From QHVT01 sp036399015 (GTDB taxonomy: Bacteria > Acidobacteriota > Thermoanaerobaculia > Gp7-AA8), in assembly GCA_036399015.1 (NCBI GenBank), contig DASWNW010000034.1, positions 1-64,000 of the forward strand: a stretch of 64,000 bases of DNA. The letters are read 5' to 3'. The position numbers were made by a program, and so were the translations under genes. The notes under the pieces are model-generated. The model was given only the letters and a program-made list of their open reading frames with translations. It ran no database searches and had not been told where the DNA came from. Positions 34,814-42,438 of this stretch are shown here, one piece after another (positions within the stretch are counted from its first letter, which is position 1; each line of letters begins with the position of its first letter).

Positions 34814-35159
34814 GCGCGCTCACGCGCGCGTCCGGTGCGGGAGCCTCGTGCTACGTGCTGCGGCGCGCGCACGGCGCTTCGCAGGACCGCCTCCGCGAGG
34901 AAACGCGCGCGCCGTCCTGCGCGGGCGCCGCGCATCGCGAAAGGGCGTTGCAGCATTCCCCGCCGCCTGTGCATCGCGGTGATTCCATCGCGCGCCACGC
35001 TGCAACGCTCCAGCACGACCGTGCAAAGGCGACGGAAATTGCCGGAGACTCGTGCATCGTCGTGCGAGGGTGGTGCGCGGTGATGCAAGCGCCCTGCTCC
35101 GCCCGGGAAAGCACTTCCGGGTTGCGGCGGGCCTAGCGCAGGGATGCAGCCGCGGCGGC
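34814..35159. repeat. Second copy of the GC-rich ~200-bp repeat
   Basis: Colinear with 27540-27835: CGGGAGCCTCGTGC, GCGAGGAAACGCGCGCGCC, TGCAACGCTCCAGCACGACC, GTGCAAAGGCGACGG, then GGTGATGCAAGCGCCCTGCTC. About 1.5 units are present before the sequence switches abruptly, near 35155, into a partial rnd gene. It is in the same orientation as the array at 27.4-28.8 kb. Confidence 0.75.
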
Positions 35160-35697
35160 GCGCTGCTCACCGACCCTTCGGTGCAGAAGGTGCTACACGG
35201 CGGCGACTACGATCTGCGCATCCTCAACCGCGACTTCGGCTACACCGTCCACAACCTCATCGACACCTCCGTCTGCGCCCAGCTCCTGGGCTACGAGGGC
35301 ATCGGTCTGGCGGCGCTGGCTCGAACGCCACTTCGGCCTGAAGCTGAACAAGACCCACCAGCGCGCCGACTGCGCGACCTCTACAACTGGCGCGACGCCT
35401 TGGCGCGCAAGGCCGACCGGCCGCCGTTCAAGAACGGAGGCCGACCTGCCGGAGAAGAACGAGCCGAAGCCCTGGATCCGCGACAAGGCGCTCGAGAACC
35501 GCATCAACCGCCTCAAGACCGTGCGCGACCGCTACGCGAAGGAGCTGAAGATCGACCCCGCCGTCCTCGGCGCCCGCCACATCCTCTCCGCCGTCGCCAC
35601 CGCCGGCACCCTCGACGCCCCGAACATGCGCGAGTGGCAGAAGCAGGTCATGGGAGACGCGCTGCTGGCAGCGCTGCAGCCGGAGCGAAACTCTTTT
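35160..35697 (+). pseudogene. rnd: Internally deleted copy of rnd
   Basis: It starts in the middle of the exonuclease domain (LLTDPSVQKVLHGGDYDLRI) and runs to the rnd 3' end. Compared with 16420-17335 it lacks the first third, carries a frameshift near 35320, and has two internal deletions: after CGCGCCGACTG (joining directly to CGCGACCTCTAC) and after CCGCCGTTCAAG. The nucleotide identity of the remaining parts is high, though many third positions differ. The join at the first deletion lies at a short GCGC-type microhomology. Non-functional. Confidence 0.92.
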
Positions 35698-35701
35698 ATA
35701 C

Positions 35702-35850
35702 GTGCCTGTGGAGCGGCGGGCTTCAGCCCGCCGAACGATTGATTGCTCGGCGCTGAAGCGGTTTCTCGGGTTCCTCGGAGTTCCTCCGAGTTCCGCGGCG
35801 ACACGCCGCAACGCCCTCTCCCCCGCATGTTGCGAGGGAGAGGGACCGCG
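35702..35850. repeat. Mixed intergenic palindromes after the rnd remnant
   Basis: GGCGGGCTTCAGCCCGCC (35713-35730) is a perfect short hairpin. GTTCCTCGG/GGAGTTCC units (35761-35795) are related to the 9561-9686 hairpin. A CCCTCTCCC...GGGAGAGGG inverted repeat (35813-35843) is a short relative of 13687-13803. Together they fill the gap to the convergent multicopper oxidase gene and may end its transcript. Confidence 0.7.
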
Positions 35851-35853
35851 CGA

Positions 35854-38265
35854 TCAGTGGTGTGAGTAGGGAGTCTGCAGGGGGGCTACGGAGACGACGG
35901 TCATCATCCCGCGATCCTCGTGGGCGAGGATGTGGCAGTGGAGGACGAAGTAGCCGGGGTAGTCGACGAAGCGGCTGCGCATCTTGAAGTGGCCGGGGAC
36001 GTTTTCCGTCGCGCCGCCCGCGGTGAAGACCTTGCCTGAGGGGATGGGGAAGACGTCCCACCACACGCGCTGCGTCTCCGGCTCCAGTCCCGCGGCGGCA
36101 CACGGCACCCACGTGCTCTTCTTCGCCAGGTCGATCACGCACTGGCCCGGCCGCGCGGCCGTCGCATCGGCGGTGTACTGCGCGATGGCGATCGAGTAGT
36201 CCGAAGCGTCGATCGTCGATGCCGCGTTTGCCGTCAGCGTCATCGACGTGTCGCTGGTCGGCGTCGTCAGGACCACGCCGGCAAAGGTGGTGCCGATCCG
36301 GATCGAGTCTCCGGCGCGGAAGTCTTTCGTGAATGACGTGCCGTCACTGCCGGTCACGGTCGGGCTGCCGCTGGTCACCGACGCCTTGCCGTTGCCATTA
36401 CTGGAGATCATTGCGTTCGGCTCGAAGATCTCGGTGATCTGAAACGGGTTCACGTGGATGTGGAAGGGGTGGGAGATGCCCGGATTGTAGGTGTCGTTGA
36501 CGATCTTCCACTCCTCGGACCGATTGAGCTCGACCACCGCTCCGAGCTCGCCGTCGAAGGGCTTGCCGTCGATCGTGTGCGCCGCCGGCGGCGGTCCGGC
36601 GTTGTTCGGCGTCGTCGTCGCAAAGGTGATGATCTTCGTGCCGGTGATGTCGTCGTCGGGGATGTCGCCCAGAAAGGCGGGCTGCTTCGGCGCGTTCTCC
36701 TTCGGGATGAAGTCCTTGCCCGGGTCGTCCGGGGTCACCTGGACCGTGAACAGCGTGAGCGCCGTTGCACTCGGCTTGATCGGCGGCCGGTCGGTGATGT
36801 CGACGGTGTTGTAGACGATCACCGGATGGAGATTGTTGCCGCCTTTGACGTACGGCGGCGCTTTGACCAGCAGGTCGACGCGGTTGCCGGACGCGATCAC
36901 GAAGTTGCTCGGGCGATTCCAGTAGTTGTCGGGCGTGAGCTGCACGCCGTCGATCGCGAGCTGCTTCCACTGCAGCAACGCCGGCGCGGCAAAGTACGCG
37001 CCGGCGCGGCCGGACGTGTTCGCGATCCGCCAGAGTTGCATCGAGCCGCCCGCCATCTTCAGCACGGGCTGGATCTTCCCGTTCACCGAAAAGTTTGCGT
37101 TCGCGCTGCCGGCGCCGGTCATCAGGTTCGGCAGGTTCGCGAGCTGCTGGATGACGAGCACCGGCTGCTTCCGCGTCCACCCTTTGCCGTAGTAGGCGTC
37201 GATGGCGCCGTCATACGACTCCCCTTCGATGATGAACGCGCCCGTCATGCCGTTCTGCACGTTGATGGTGGTGGAGCCGTGCTTGTGCGCGTGATACCAG
37301 TGCGTGCCCGGCGACTGTCCCATGACCAGCGGGCGCTGCGGGTCGGCCGCTTCATCCACCTCGGCTTCGCCGCGGCCGTGCGTGTGCGGCGTGCGGACGG
37401 CGGGATCGGCGGTCGAGACCGCGAGGTCGGTCTTCAGCGGGATCTTGAAACAGTACGGTGCCGCGCCGACGAAGTACTGCGGCCAGTTGCCGTTCTCGAT
37501 CAGCCTCTTGTTCGTCGCTTCCCACCCCTTCACGCCGTAGTCGCGGACGTAGCCCAGGAGCTGGTCCTGCAGCGCGGGACTCAGATCGGACCAGCGGCGC
37601 GGCCACATCTTCGCGTCCGTCGCGGCGGCGAGCTGCGTCTTGCAGTCCGCGAAAAAGCCGTCGAAGTTCTTCTGCACGTCCGCGGCGGTGATCACCGGCA
37701 CGTTGCCCGTGCCGCGCGGCGACGGCTTGATGTTGAGGAAGACGTTGTCCGCGGTCGTGTTCGGACTGGTGTGCAGCCCGTGGTAGTGAATGTTCGTGAA
37801 GACGGAGCCCGCGAAGCAGTCGGGATACTGGTCGCCGGGCGAGCCGGTGTTCGCCGGATAGACGTTCGTGCTGTCGCACCTGTCGTCGTCGGTGCCGGGG
37901 AACTTTGCCGCGTCGATCGAGTTGAGGAACGTGAGCGACACGACGTCGCCCACGGCCGCGCGCAGCGTCGGTCCGGGCATCGGATTGTTGATCGAGGACG
38001 AGGGCGGATTCCAGTTCGCAGGCGCCTCGCGGCGATACGCGCGCACCCACTGCGGATAGCACACCGGCGTGGTGCCGCCTCTGCCCGTCGGCAGCCGTAC
38101 CTGCTCGGAGACGGTATAGAGCGTGCCGCTCAGCACATTGCCGCTCGCGGAGAGCTCCGGTATGACCGCCATCTCCTGGTTGATCGGTTCGCACGGAATG
38201 GAGCTCGTCGCGGTTTCGGCGGCCAGCGGAACGGCGAGGAGGAGAAGCAGCATCAGTTTCTTCAT
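35854..38265 (-). CDS. Multicopper oxidase with an inserted beta domain
   Basis: 803 aa with a signal peptide (MKKLMLLLLLAVPLAAETA). The four copper-site histidine motifs are all seen: HYHG (160-163), HWYHAHKHGS (322-331), HPFHIHVNPFQ (about 600) and HCHILAHEDRGMM (near the C-terminus, with the type-1 Cys and an axial Met). It is larger than laccases. About 150 residues (~170-320) separate the first two motifs, which normally lie some 40 residues apart. After HPFHIHVNPFQ a segment reading ASVTSGSPTVTGSDGTSF... resembles small beta domains of phage structural proteins. It probably oxidises a metal or phenolic substrate in the periplasm. It overlaps the cupredoxin gene by four bases. Confidence 0.9.
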   Translation of the reverse strand: MKKLMLLLLLAVPLAAETATSSIPCEPINQEMAVIPELSASGNVLSGTLYTVSEQVRLPTGRGGTTPVCYPQWVRAYRREAPANWNPPSSSINNPMPGPTLRAAVGDVVSLTFLNSIDAAKFPGTDDDRCDSTNVYPANTGSPGDQYPDCFAGSVFTNIHYHGLHTSPNTTADNVFLNIKPSPRGTGNVPVITAADVQKNFDGFFADCKTQLAAATDAKMWPRRWSDLSPALQDQLLGYVRDYGVKGWEATNKRLIENGNWPQYFVGAAPYCFKIPLKTDLAVSTADPAVRTPHTHGRGEAEVDEAADPQRPLVMGQSPGTHWYHAHKHGSTTINVQNGMTGAFIIEGESYDGAIDAYYGKGWTRKQPVLVIQQLANLPNLMTGAGSANANFSVNGKIQPVLKMAGGSMQLWRIANTSGRAGAYFAAPALLQWKQLAIDGVQLTPDNYWNRPSNFVIASGNRVDLLVKAPPYVKGGNNLHPVIVYNTVDITDRPPIKPSATALTLFTVQVTPDDPGKDFIPKENAPKQPAFLGDIPDDDITGTKIITFATTTPNNAGPPPAAHTIDGKPFDGELGAVVELNRSEEWKIVNDTYNPGISHPFHIHVNPFQITEIFEPNAMISSNGNGKASVTSGSPTVTGSDGTSFTKDFRAGDSIRIGTTFAGVVLTTPTSDTSMTLTANAASTIDASDYSIAIAQYTADATAARPGQCVIDLAKKSTWVPCAAAGLEPETQRVWWDVFPIPSGKVFTAGGATENVPGHFKMRSRFVDYPGYFVLHCHILAHEDRGMMTVVSVAPLQTPYSHH

Positions 38266-38621
38266 GACGTCACCACCTGGATCGTTCCGACTTCACCGTC
38301 GTGTTTCACGCAGGAGTAGCGGATCGTGCCCGTCACGGCGCCCGTGTCAATGTTGATCTGCACGTCGATGAGGTCCGTCGCCTGCGCGACGTACCCCGGC
38401 TGCGAAGACTTCCGGGACTCGATGAGCTCTGTCGTGAAGCTGGTCGTGCCGTCTTTGTCCGCAACAGCGATCTGATGCGGCTCCTCGGTCTGATTGTTCC
38501 AGCACACTATGTCGCCGACCTGCGCTTTCAGTGGTGAGCCTGGATCTGTCCCGTAGACGTCCGGATCGAACGACATGGGATCCCCCTGGATGATGACGGA
38601 CCACCCTTGTCCTGCTGCCAT
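38262..38621 (-). CDS. Cupredoxin/plastocyanin-like protein
   Basis: 119 aa from ATG 38621; the frame is open further upstream but crosses into the previous gene. Beta-rich, with WSVIIQGDPMSFDP, AQVGDIVCWNNQTEEPHQIAV (candidate ligand His) and IRYSCVKHDGEVGTIQVV (Cys followed by His, a type-1 copper loop). No Met is seen at the usual axial position. No signal peptide is visible, which is odd for a copper protein; translation could start elsewhere or export may depend on the partner. Overlap with the multicopper oxidase suggests it is an electron donor or acceptor for it. Confidence 0.7.
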   Translation of the reverse strand: MAAGQGWSVIIQGDPMSFDPDVYGTDPGSPLKAQVGDIVCWNNQTEEPHQIAVADKDGTTSFTTELIESRKSSQPGYVAQATDLIDVQINIDTGAVTGTIRYSCVKHDGEVGTIQVVTS

Positions 38622-38644
38622 GGACTCTCCTTCTGGTAAATCGT

Positions 38645-39151
38645 TTAGAGGCGGACGCCGAGGGACACGCGCACAGTGCGCGGTCTCTGATAGGCGAGAT
38701 CGTTCAGCGGCTGGCCGAAGTTCGGCGCGAGCTGGTAATGGGCTCCCATCGCGGTGCACGTCTCCGTGCGCGGGTCGAACGGCGGGAACGCGGGAGACGT
38801 GGCGGCGGTACCGACCGTCGTGCCGAGGCGCTGCGGATCGGCAACGCCGTCGTTGTTGAAGAGGTTGAGCAGGTCGCCGTGCGCGAACCATTCGAGCGCA
38901 CCGGTCCGCAGCGACGCGCGCAGCGCCAGATCGGTGGAGTGGATATCTCCGGGCACGACCATCCGCAAGCTCGTGTCGAGCCGCGCGGCCTGCGAAAGCG
39001 GCAGCGGGACCGCGTATTGGAAGGTCACGAATCCATCGCGCGCGCACACCCTGCAGGGCGGGGGAGGAGGTCGTGACCGCAGCGATGCCGCGGTCTGTGC
39101 CGAAAGCAATCGCCCCGCGAGCAGCATCGCCGCCAGTATTTTGATCTTCAT
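38645..39151 (-). CDS. Short outer-membrane-receptor-like remnant with signal peptide
   Basis: 168 aa. A signal peptide (MKIKILAAMLLAGRLLSAQT) is joined to a segment matching the C-terminal strands of acidobacterial TonB-dependent receptors: FAHGDLLNLFNNDGVADPQ, GTTVGTAAT, HYQLAPNFGQPLNDLAYQ and a terminal RTVRVSLGVRL ending in an aromatic/hydrophobic beta signal. Normal receptors of this type exceed 900 aa, so most of the barrel is missing. It is either a decayed receptor that kept its secretion signal by deletion or a small outer-membrane protein. First gene of the cupredoxin-oxidase operon (24-bp gap). Confidence 0.55.
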   Translation of the reverse strand: MKIKILAAMLLAGRLLSAQTAASLRSRPPPPPCRVCARDGFVTFQYAVPLPLSQAARLDTSLRMVVPGDIHSTDLALRASLRTGALEWFAHGDLLNLFNNDGVADPQRLGTTVGTAATSPAFPPFDPRTETCTAMGAHYQLAPNFGQPLNDLAYQRPRTVRVSLGVRL

Positions 39152-39670
39152 GATACGGACCCAGCAGCAGGGTAGCAGGGATGGGAGGAGGGAGCGACAT
39201 CTGTGATGAAGTCTCGATCGCCGGTTTTTTTTTGCGAACGGTTTCTAAACGCGGGGGAGCGTCACGAACTGCTCCGCCGGCGCCGGCTCCGTGAAGGTTC
39301 CGGAGGAGATGACGCCGGCGCTGGTCGACATCACGGTGGCGCGTTCGACGGCGACATCGTCCCGGCGCGGGTTCTCGGCGGGATCCGGGAGCTCATGAAT
39401 GGCCGAGCCGCGGCGCGGACCCTGTCGACGAGTTGTGGCGAGCCGCGGAAGCGGTGCTCGGCGAACCGATCAGGCATGGTGCCGCGATCTGGAAAGCGGC
39501 GGTTCGAGCAGAGCGACTGGACGTCCTGGCGGACGAACCCCGCCGCGCCACGCGAACATCGTCGCGTGGCCGACGAATGCCGATCCGGAACTGCAGAAAG
39601 CGCAACAGAAGGAGATCGCGCTCGCCATCGCGTCGCAGTCAACGTTGGTCAGGGCGCGATGGCGGCTTTT
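39152..39670 (+). other. Region of gene fragments
   Basis: No intact gene. The frame ending just before the rnd remnant reads HANIVAWPTNADPELQKAQQ and KEIALAIASQSTLV, which looks like the C-terminus of a small conserved protein. An upstream frame reads SVKVPEEMTPALVDITVARS, out of phase with the first. They may be parts of one broken gene between about 39240 and 39670. A run of ten T at about 39219 is present. Confidence 0.4.
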
Positions 39671-39808
39671 GCAGCCGGAGCGGAAGCTTTTCCAGGATTG
39701 AGGATTGAGGATTGAGGATTGAGGATTGGCTCCGCCTCAATCGCCGCTCTCATCCTCAATCCTCAATCCTCAATTCCAGCTCAGATCCGGCTCTCCGGCA
39801 CCTCGATC
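39671..39808. repeat. rnd-end + GGATTGA hairpin + MBL-gene end (right boundary repeat)
   Basis: GCAGCCGGAGCGGAAGCT (39671-39688) equals the rnd 3' end. The GGATTGA arm follows (39692-39729), then the loop GGCTCCGCCTCAATCG..., then the complementary CAATCCT arm (39750-39776), and finally the genuine 3' end of the MBL-fold gene. The order and orientation match 17309-17457, where rnd is genuine and the MBL end is the copy. Confidence 0.88.
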
Positions 39809-40635
39809 TCGAACGTTTCCCCATGCGCCAGGTAGTGCACCCGGTTCTCGTATCCGGCCGCCTTCACGGCCGCCTTGAAGTCTTCGAGCGGCGACTTGAA
39901 GACGCCGTAGTCGTTGTAGTGGATGGGGATGGCGGTGCGGGGGTTGGTGATACGGATCGCCTCGACGCCCTGCTTCGCGTCCATCGTCAGCAGCACGCCG
40001 GCGATGCGGGTGCCGCCGAGGTGGAGGAGGGCGATGTCGATCTCGGGATAGCGCTTCGGGATCTCCTTCAGGTGCTCGTGGATGAGCGTGTCGCCGGTGA
40101 TGTAGATGCGCAACGCGGTCTTCGAGCCGGACGGGAACTCGAGCATGCTGCCCATCGTCGGCGGGATCATCATCCGCATCGCGCCCGGCGCGTGCTTGCC
40201 GGGCATCGCGGTGACGCGGGTGCGGGCGGCGCCTTTCGTCACCTCGATCGTGTCCCAGGTGTCGAGCGCGAACGGCCGCTCGAAGCCTTTTCCTTTCAGC
40301 GCGGCGGCGGCGTGCTTCGTGGTGACGATGGGGACGGTGCGGTCGAGCTTGTCGGCGACGAGGTGGTCGAAGTGATCGCCGTGATAGTGGGAGAGGAGCA
40401 CGAAGTCGATCGGCGGGAGCTGTTCGAGAGTGATGGCCGGCTGGGTCAGCCGCTCGGACGTCATGCCGTAGCCGAGGTGGACGTGGTCGCCCTTGTGGAG
40501 GAAGTTGGGATCGGTAAGGATGGTGAAGCCGCCGTAGCGGAGGATGACGGTGGCGGTCCCGACGAAGAAGATGCTGCCGCCGCGGAGACTGGGGGCGATG
40601 GCGGGGCCGGGAAGAACGAGCGGCGGGTGTTGCAT
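39781..40635 (-). CDS. MBL-fold metal-dependent hydrolase (UlaG-like)
   Basis: 284 aa from ATG 40635, with GGAGG ten bases upstream; an ATG at 40710 is also in frame. Metallo-beta-lactamase fold: SIFFVGTATVILRYGGFTILTDP, then LSHYHGDHFDHL (HxHxDH), a histidine in MPGKHAPG, YITGDTLIH, and IPIHYNDYGVFKSPLEDF. This resembles the UlaG-like/RomA group of phosphodiesterase or lactonase enzymes. Cytoplasmic. Substrate unknown. Its 3' end forms one border of the accessory region and is copied at 17434-17457. Confidence 0.88.
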   Translation of the reverse strand: MQHPPLVLPGPAIAPSLRGGSIFFVGTATVILRYGGFTILTDPNFLHKGDHVHLGYGMTSERLTQPAITLEQLPPIDFVLLSHYHGDHFDHLVADKLDRTVPIVTTKHAAAALKGKGFERPFALDTWDTIEVTKGAARTRVTAMPGKHAPGAMRMMIPPTMGSMLEFPSGSKTALRIYITGDTLIHEHLKEIPKRYPEIDIALLHLGGTRIAGVLLTMDAKQGVEAIRITNPRTAIPIHYNDYGVFKSPLEDFKAAVKAAGYENRVHYLAHGETFEIEVPESRI

Positions 40636-40724
40636 CTGGCGAAAACCTCCGGCGCCCGCGGTTGCCGGGAGCGTGCCACGAAGGCACCACTTCGGGTAGG
40701 CGATTTGCATCAGTCGCCGCCGAC

Positions 40725-40850
40725 ATGATGCTCGCTCTCCTCCACGTCTCTCCCTCCGCCCATTCGCACCCCGACCAGATGGCGGTCGCGGTCCTCTTTG
40801 CCGCCGCCGTCGTGACTGCGAGCTGGATGCTTCAGCGCCGCCGGTCCTGA
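40725..40850 (+). CDS. Possible small membrane protein
   Basis: 41 aa from ATG 40725: MMLALLHVSPSAHSHPDQ, one hydrophobic helix (MAVAVLFAAAVVTASWML) and a basic end (QRRRS). This is a common layout for short inner-membrane peptides. No good ribosome-binding site is seen. It ends 29 bases before trxB. It could be a chance frame in a promoter region. Confidence 0.35.
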   Translation: MMLALLHVSPSAHSHPDQMAVAVLFAAAVVTASWMLQRRRS

Positions 40851-40879
40851 CCGGCCCGCGCGATACAATTCGCGCCCTC

Positions 40880-41875
40880 ATGGAACGCATTACCGATTAC
40901 CAGGTCGTCATCATCGGCTCGGGTCCGGCGGGTTGCACCGCCGCGCTCTACCTTTCCCGCGCGAACATCAAAGTGATCGTGCTCGAGGGCATGCAGCCCG
41001 GCGGGCAGCTCACCATCACCACCGAGGTCGAGAACTATCCAGGCTTCCCCGAGGGGATCATGGGGCCGGCGCTCATGGAGAACATGCGCCTGCAGGCGGA
41101 GCGGTTCGGCGCGAAGTTCAACGCGCTCGAGCCGGTCGAGCGGGTCCGTCTCAGCATGCATCCCTTCGAGGTGGACACGGACCAGAAGACGTACGTGGCC
41201 CCGGCCGTGATCATCGCCTCCGGCGCCTCGGCCAAGCAGATCGGGCTGCCGAGCGAGAAGGAGCTGATGGGCTTCGGCGTGTCGGCCTGCGCCACCTGCG
41301 ACGGCTTCTTCTTCAAGGGGAAAGAGGTCGTGGTGGTCGGCGGCGGCGACTCGGCCATGGAGGAGGCGACCTTCCTCACGAAGTTCGCTACGAAGGTCAC
41401 GGTGGTGCACCGCCGCGAGGAGCTCCGCGCCTCCAGGATCATGCAGGACCGGGCGCACGCGAACCCGAAGATCGAGTTCATCTTCAACACGACGGTCGAC
41501 GAGGTGATCGGCTCGAAGGAGAACGGCGTCACCGCGGTGCGGCTGCGGAACCTCGTCACCAACGAGACCACCGACTTCCCGACGCAGGGGCTGTTCGTGG
41601 CCATCGGCCATACGCCGAACACCGCGCCGTACGTCGGCCAGCTCGAGCTCGACCAGGCCGGCTACATCTGCCTCCCGCACCGCAACTCGACGGTGACGAA
41701 CATCCAGGGCGTCTTCGCCTGCGGCGACGTCGTCGACCACATCTACCGCCAGGCCATCACCGCCGCCGGCAGCGGCTGCATGGCCGCCCTCGACTGCGAG
41801 CGCTGGCTCACGCACGAGCGGATCACCGAACGGTGGGACCTCCCCAAGGGGGAGGAGGAGCGGGTGGAGTCGTGA
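40880..41875 (+). CDS. trxB: Thioredoxin-disulfide reductase
   Basis: 331 aa. FAD site VVIIGSGPAGCTAALYLSRA at the N-terminus, the redox-active pair CATCDGFFFKG, the NADPH site VVVVGGGDSAMEEATFL followed by HRREELRAS, and the C-terminal FAD motif GVFACGDVVDHIYRQAITAAGSGCMAA. Transfers electrons from NADPH to thioredoxin. The last ~25 codons are repeated in degenerate form three times downstream, each joined to a hairpin repeat. Thioredoxin itself is not in the window; two thioredoxin-fold proteins at 51.5-54.4 kb are periplasmic. Confidence 0.95.
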   Translation: MERITDYQVVIIGSGPAGCTAALYLSRANIKVIVLEGMQPGGQLTITTEVENYPGFPEGIMGPALMENMRLQAERFGAKFNALEPVERVRLSMHPFEVDTDQKTYVAPAVIIASGASAKQIGLPSEKELMGFGVSACATCDGFFFKGKEVVVVGGGDSAMEEATFLTKFATKVTVVHRREELRASRIMQDRAHANPKIEFIFNTTVDEVIGSKENGVTAVRLRNLVTNETTDFPTQGLFVAIGHTPNTAPYVGQLELDQAGYICLPHRNSTVTNIQGVFACGDVVDHIYRQAITAAGSGCMAALDCERWLTHERITERWDLPKGEEERVES

Positions 41876-42437
41876 GGCGAACGTAGAACGTAGAACGCGG
41901 AACGTAGAACGGGCTTGCGCCGGACTGACGGTCGTTCCGTGTTCCGGGCGTTCCGTTTCGACCGAGCCCGCGAGCAGCTCACGCACGGGATCACCGCACG
42001 CTTGATCGCGCCGAGGTGCGGGCGGGTGGAGCCGTGAGGCCAACGTAGAAGGTAGAACACGGAACGTAGAACGGCTCGCGCCGGACCACCGACGGTCGTT
42101 CCGTGTTCGCGTTCCGTCGCGACGCCCCTGCGAGCACTGGCTCACGCAGCGGATCACCGAACGCTTGACCGCGCCGAGACGCGAGCGGGTGGTCGTGAAG
42201 CGAACGCAGAACGTAGAACACGGAACGTAGAACGGCTCGCGCCGGACTGACGGTCGTTCCGTGTTCTGGGCGTTCCGTTTCGACCGGGCCCGCGAGCAGC
42301 TCACGCAGGGGATCACCGCACGCTTGATCGCGCCGAGGTGCGGGCGGGTGGAGCCGTAGGGCAAACGTAGAACGCGGAACGTAGAACGGGCCGAACTGAC
42401 GCCGTTCCGTATTCCGCGTTCCGTGTTCCACGTTGAG
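41876..42437. repeat. CGTAGAA heptamer hairpins alternating with trxB 3'-end copies
   Basis: Four blocks of AACGTAG/AACGCGG units (about 41878-41912, 42041-42074, 42199-42233, 42364-42389) each face a GTTCCGT arm across a loop containing CGGACTGACGGTCG or a variant. Between blocks are degenerate copies of the end of trxB (CTCACGCA...GGATCACCG...CGGGTGGAG) starting near 41970, 42130 and 42291. The period is about 160-172 bases, so a unit of gene end plus hairpin was duplicated in tandem. No gene is present. Confidence 0.9.
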
Positions 42438-42438
42438 A

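Noticed and set aside
36454..38319. 621-aa plus-strand frame opposite the multicopper oxidase
   Set aside because: Shadow frame, rich in Arg/Val, while the minus strand carries all copper motifs.
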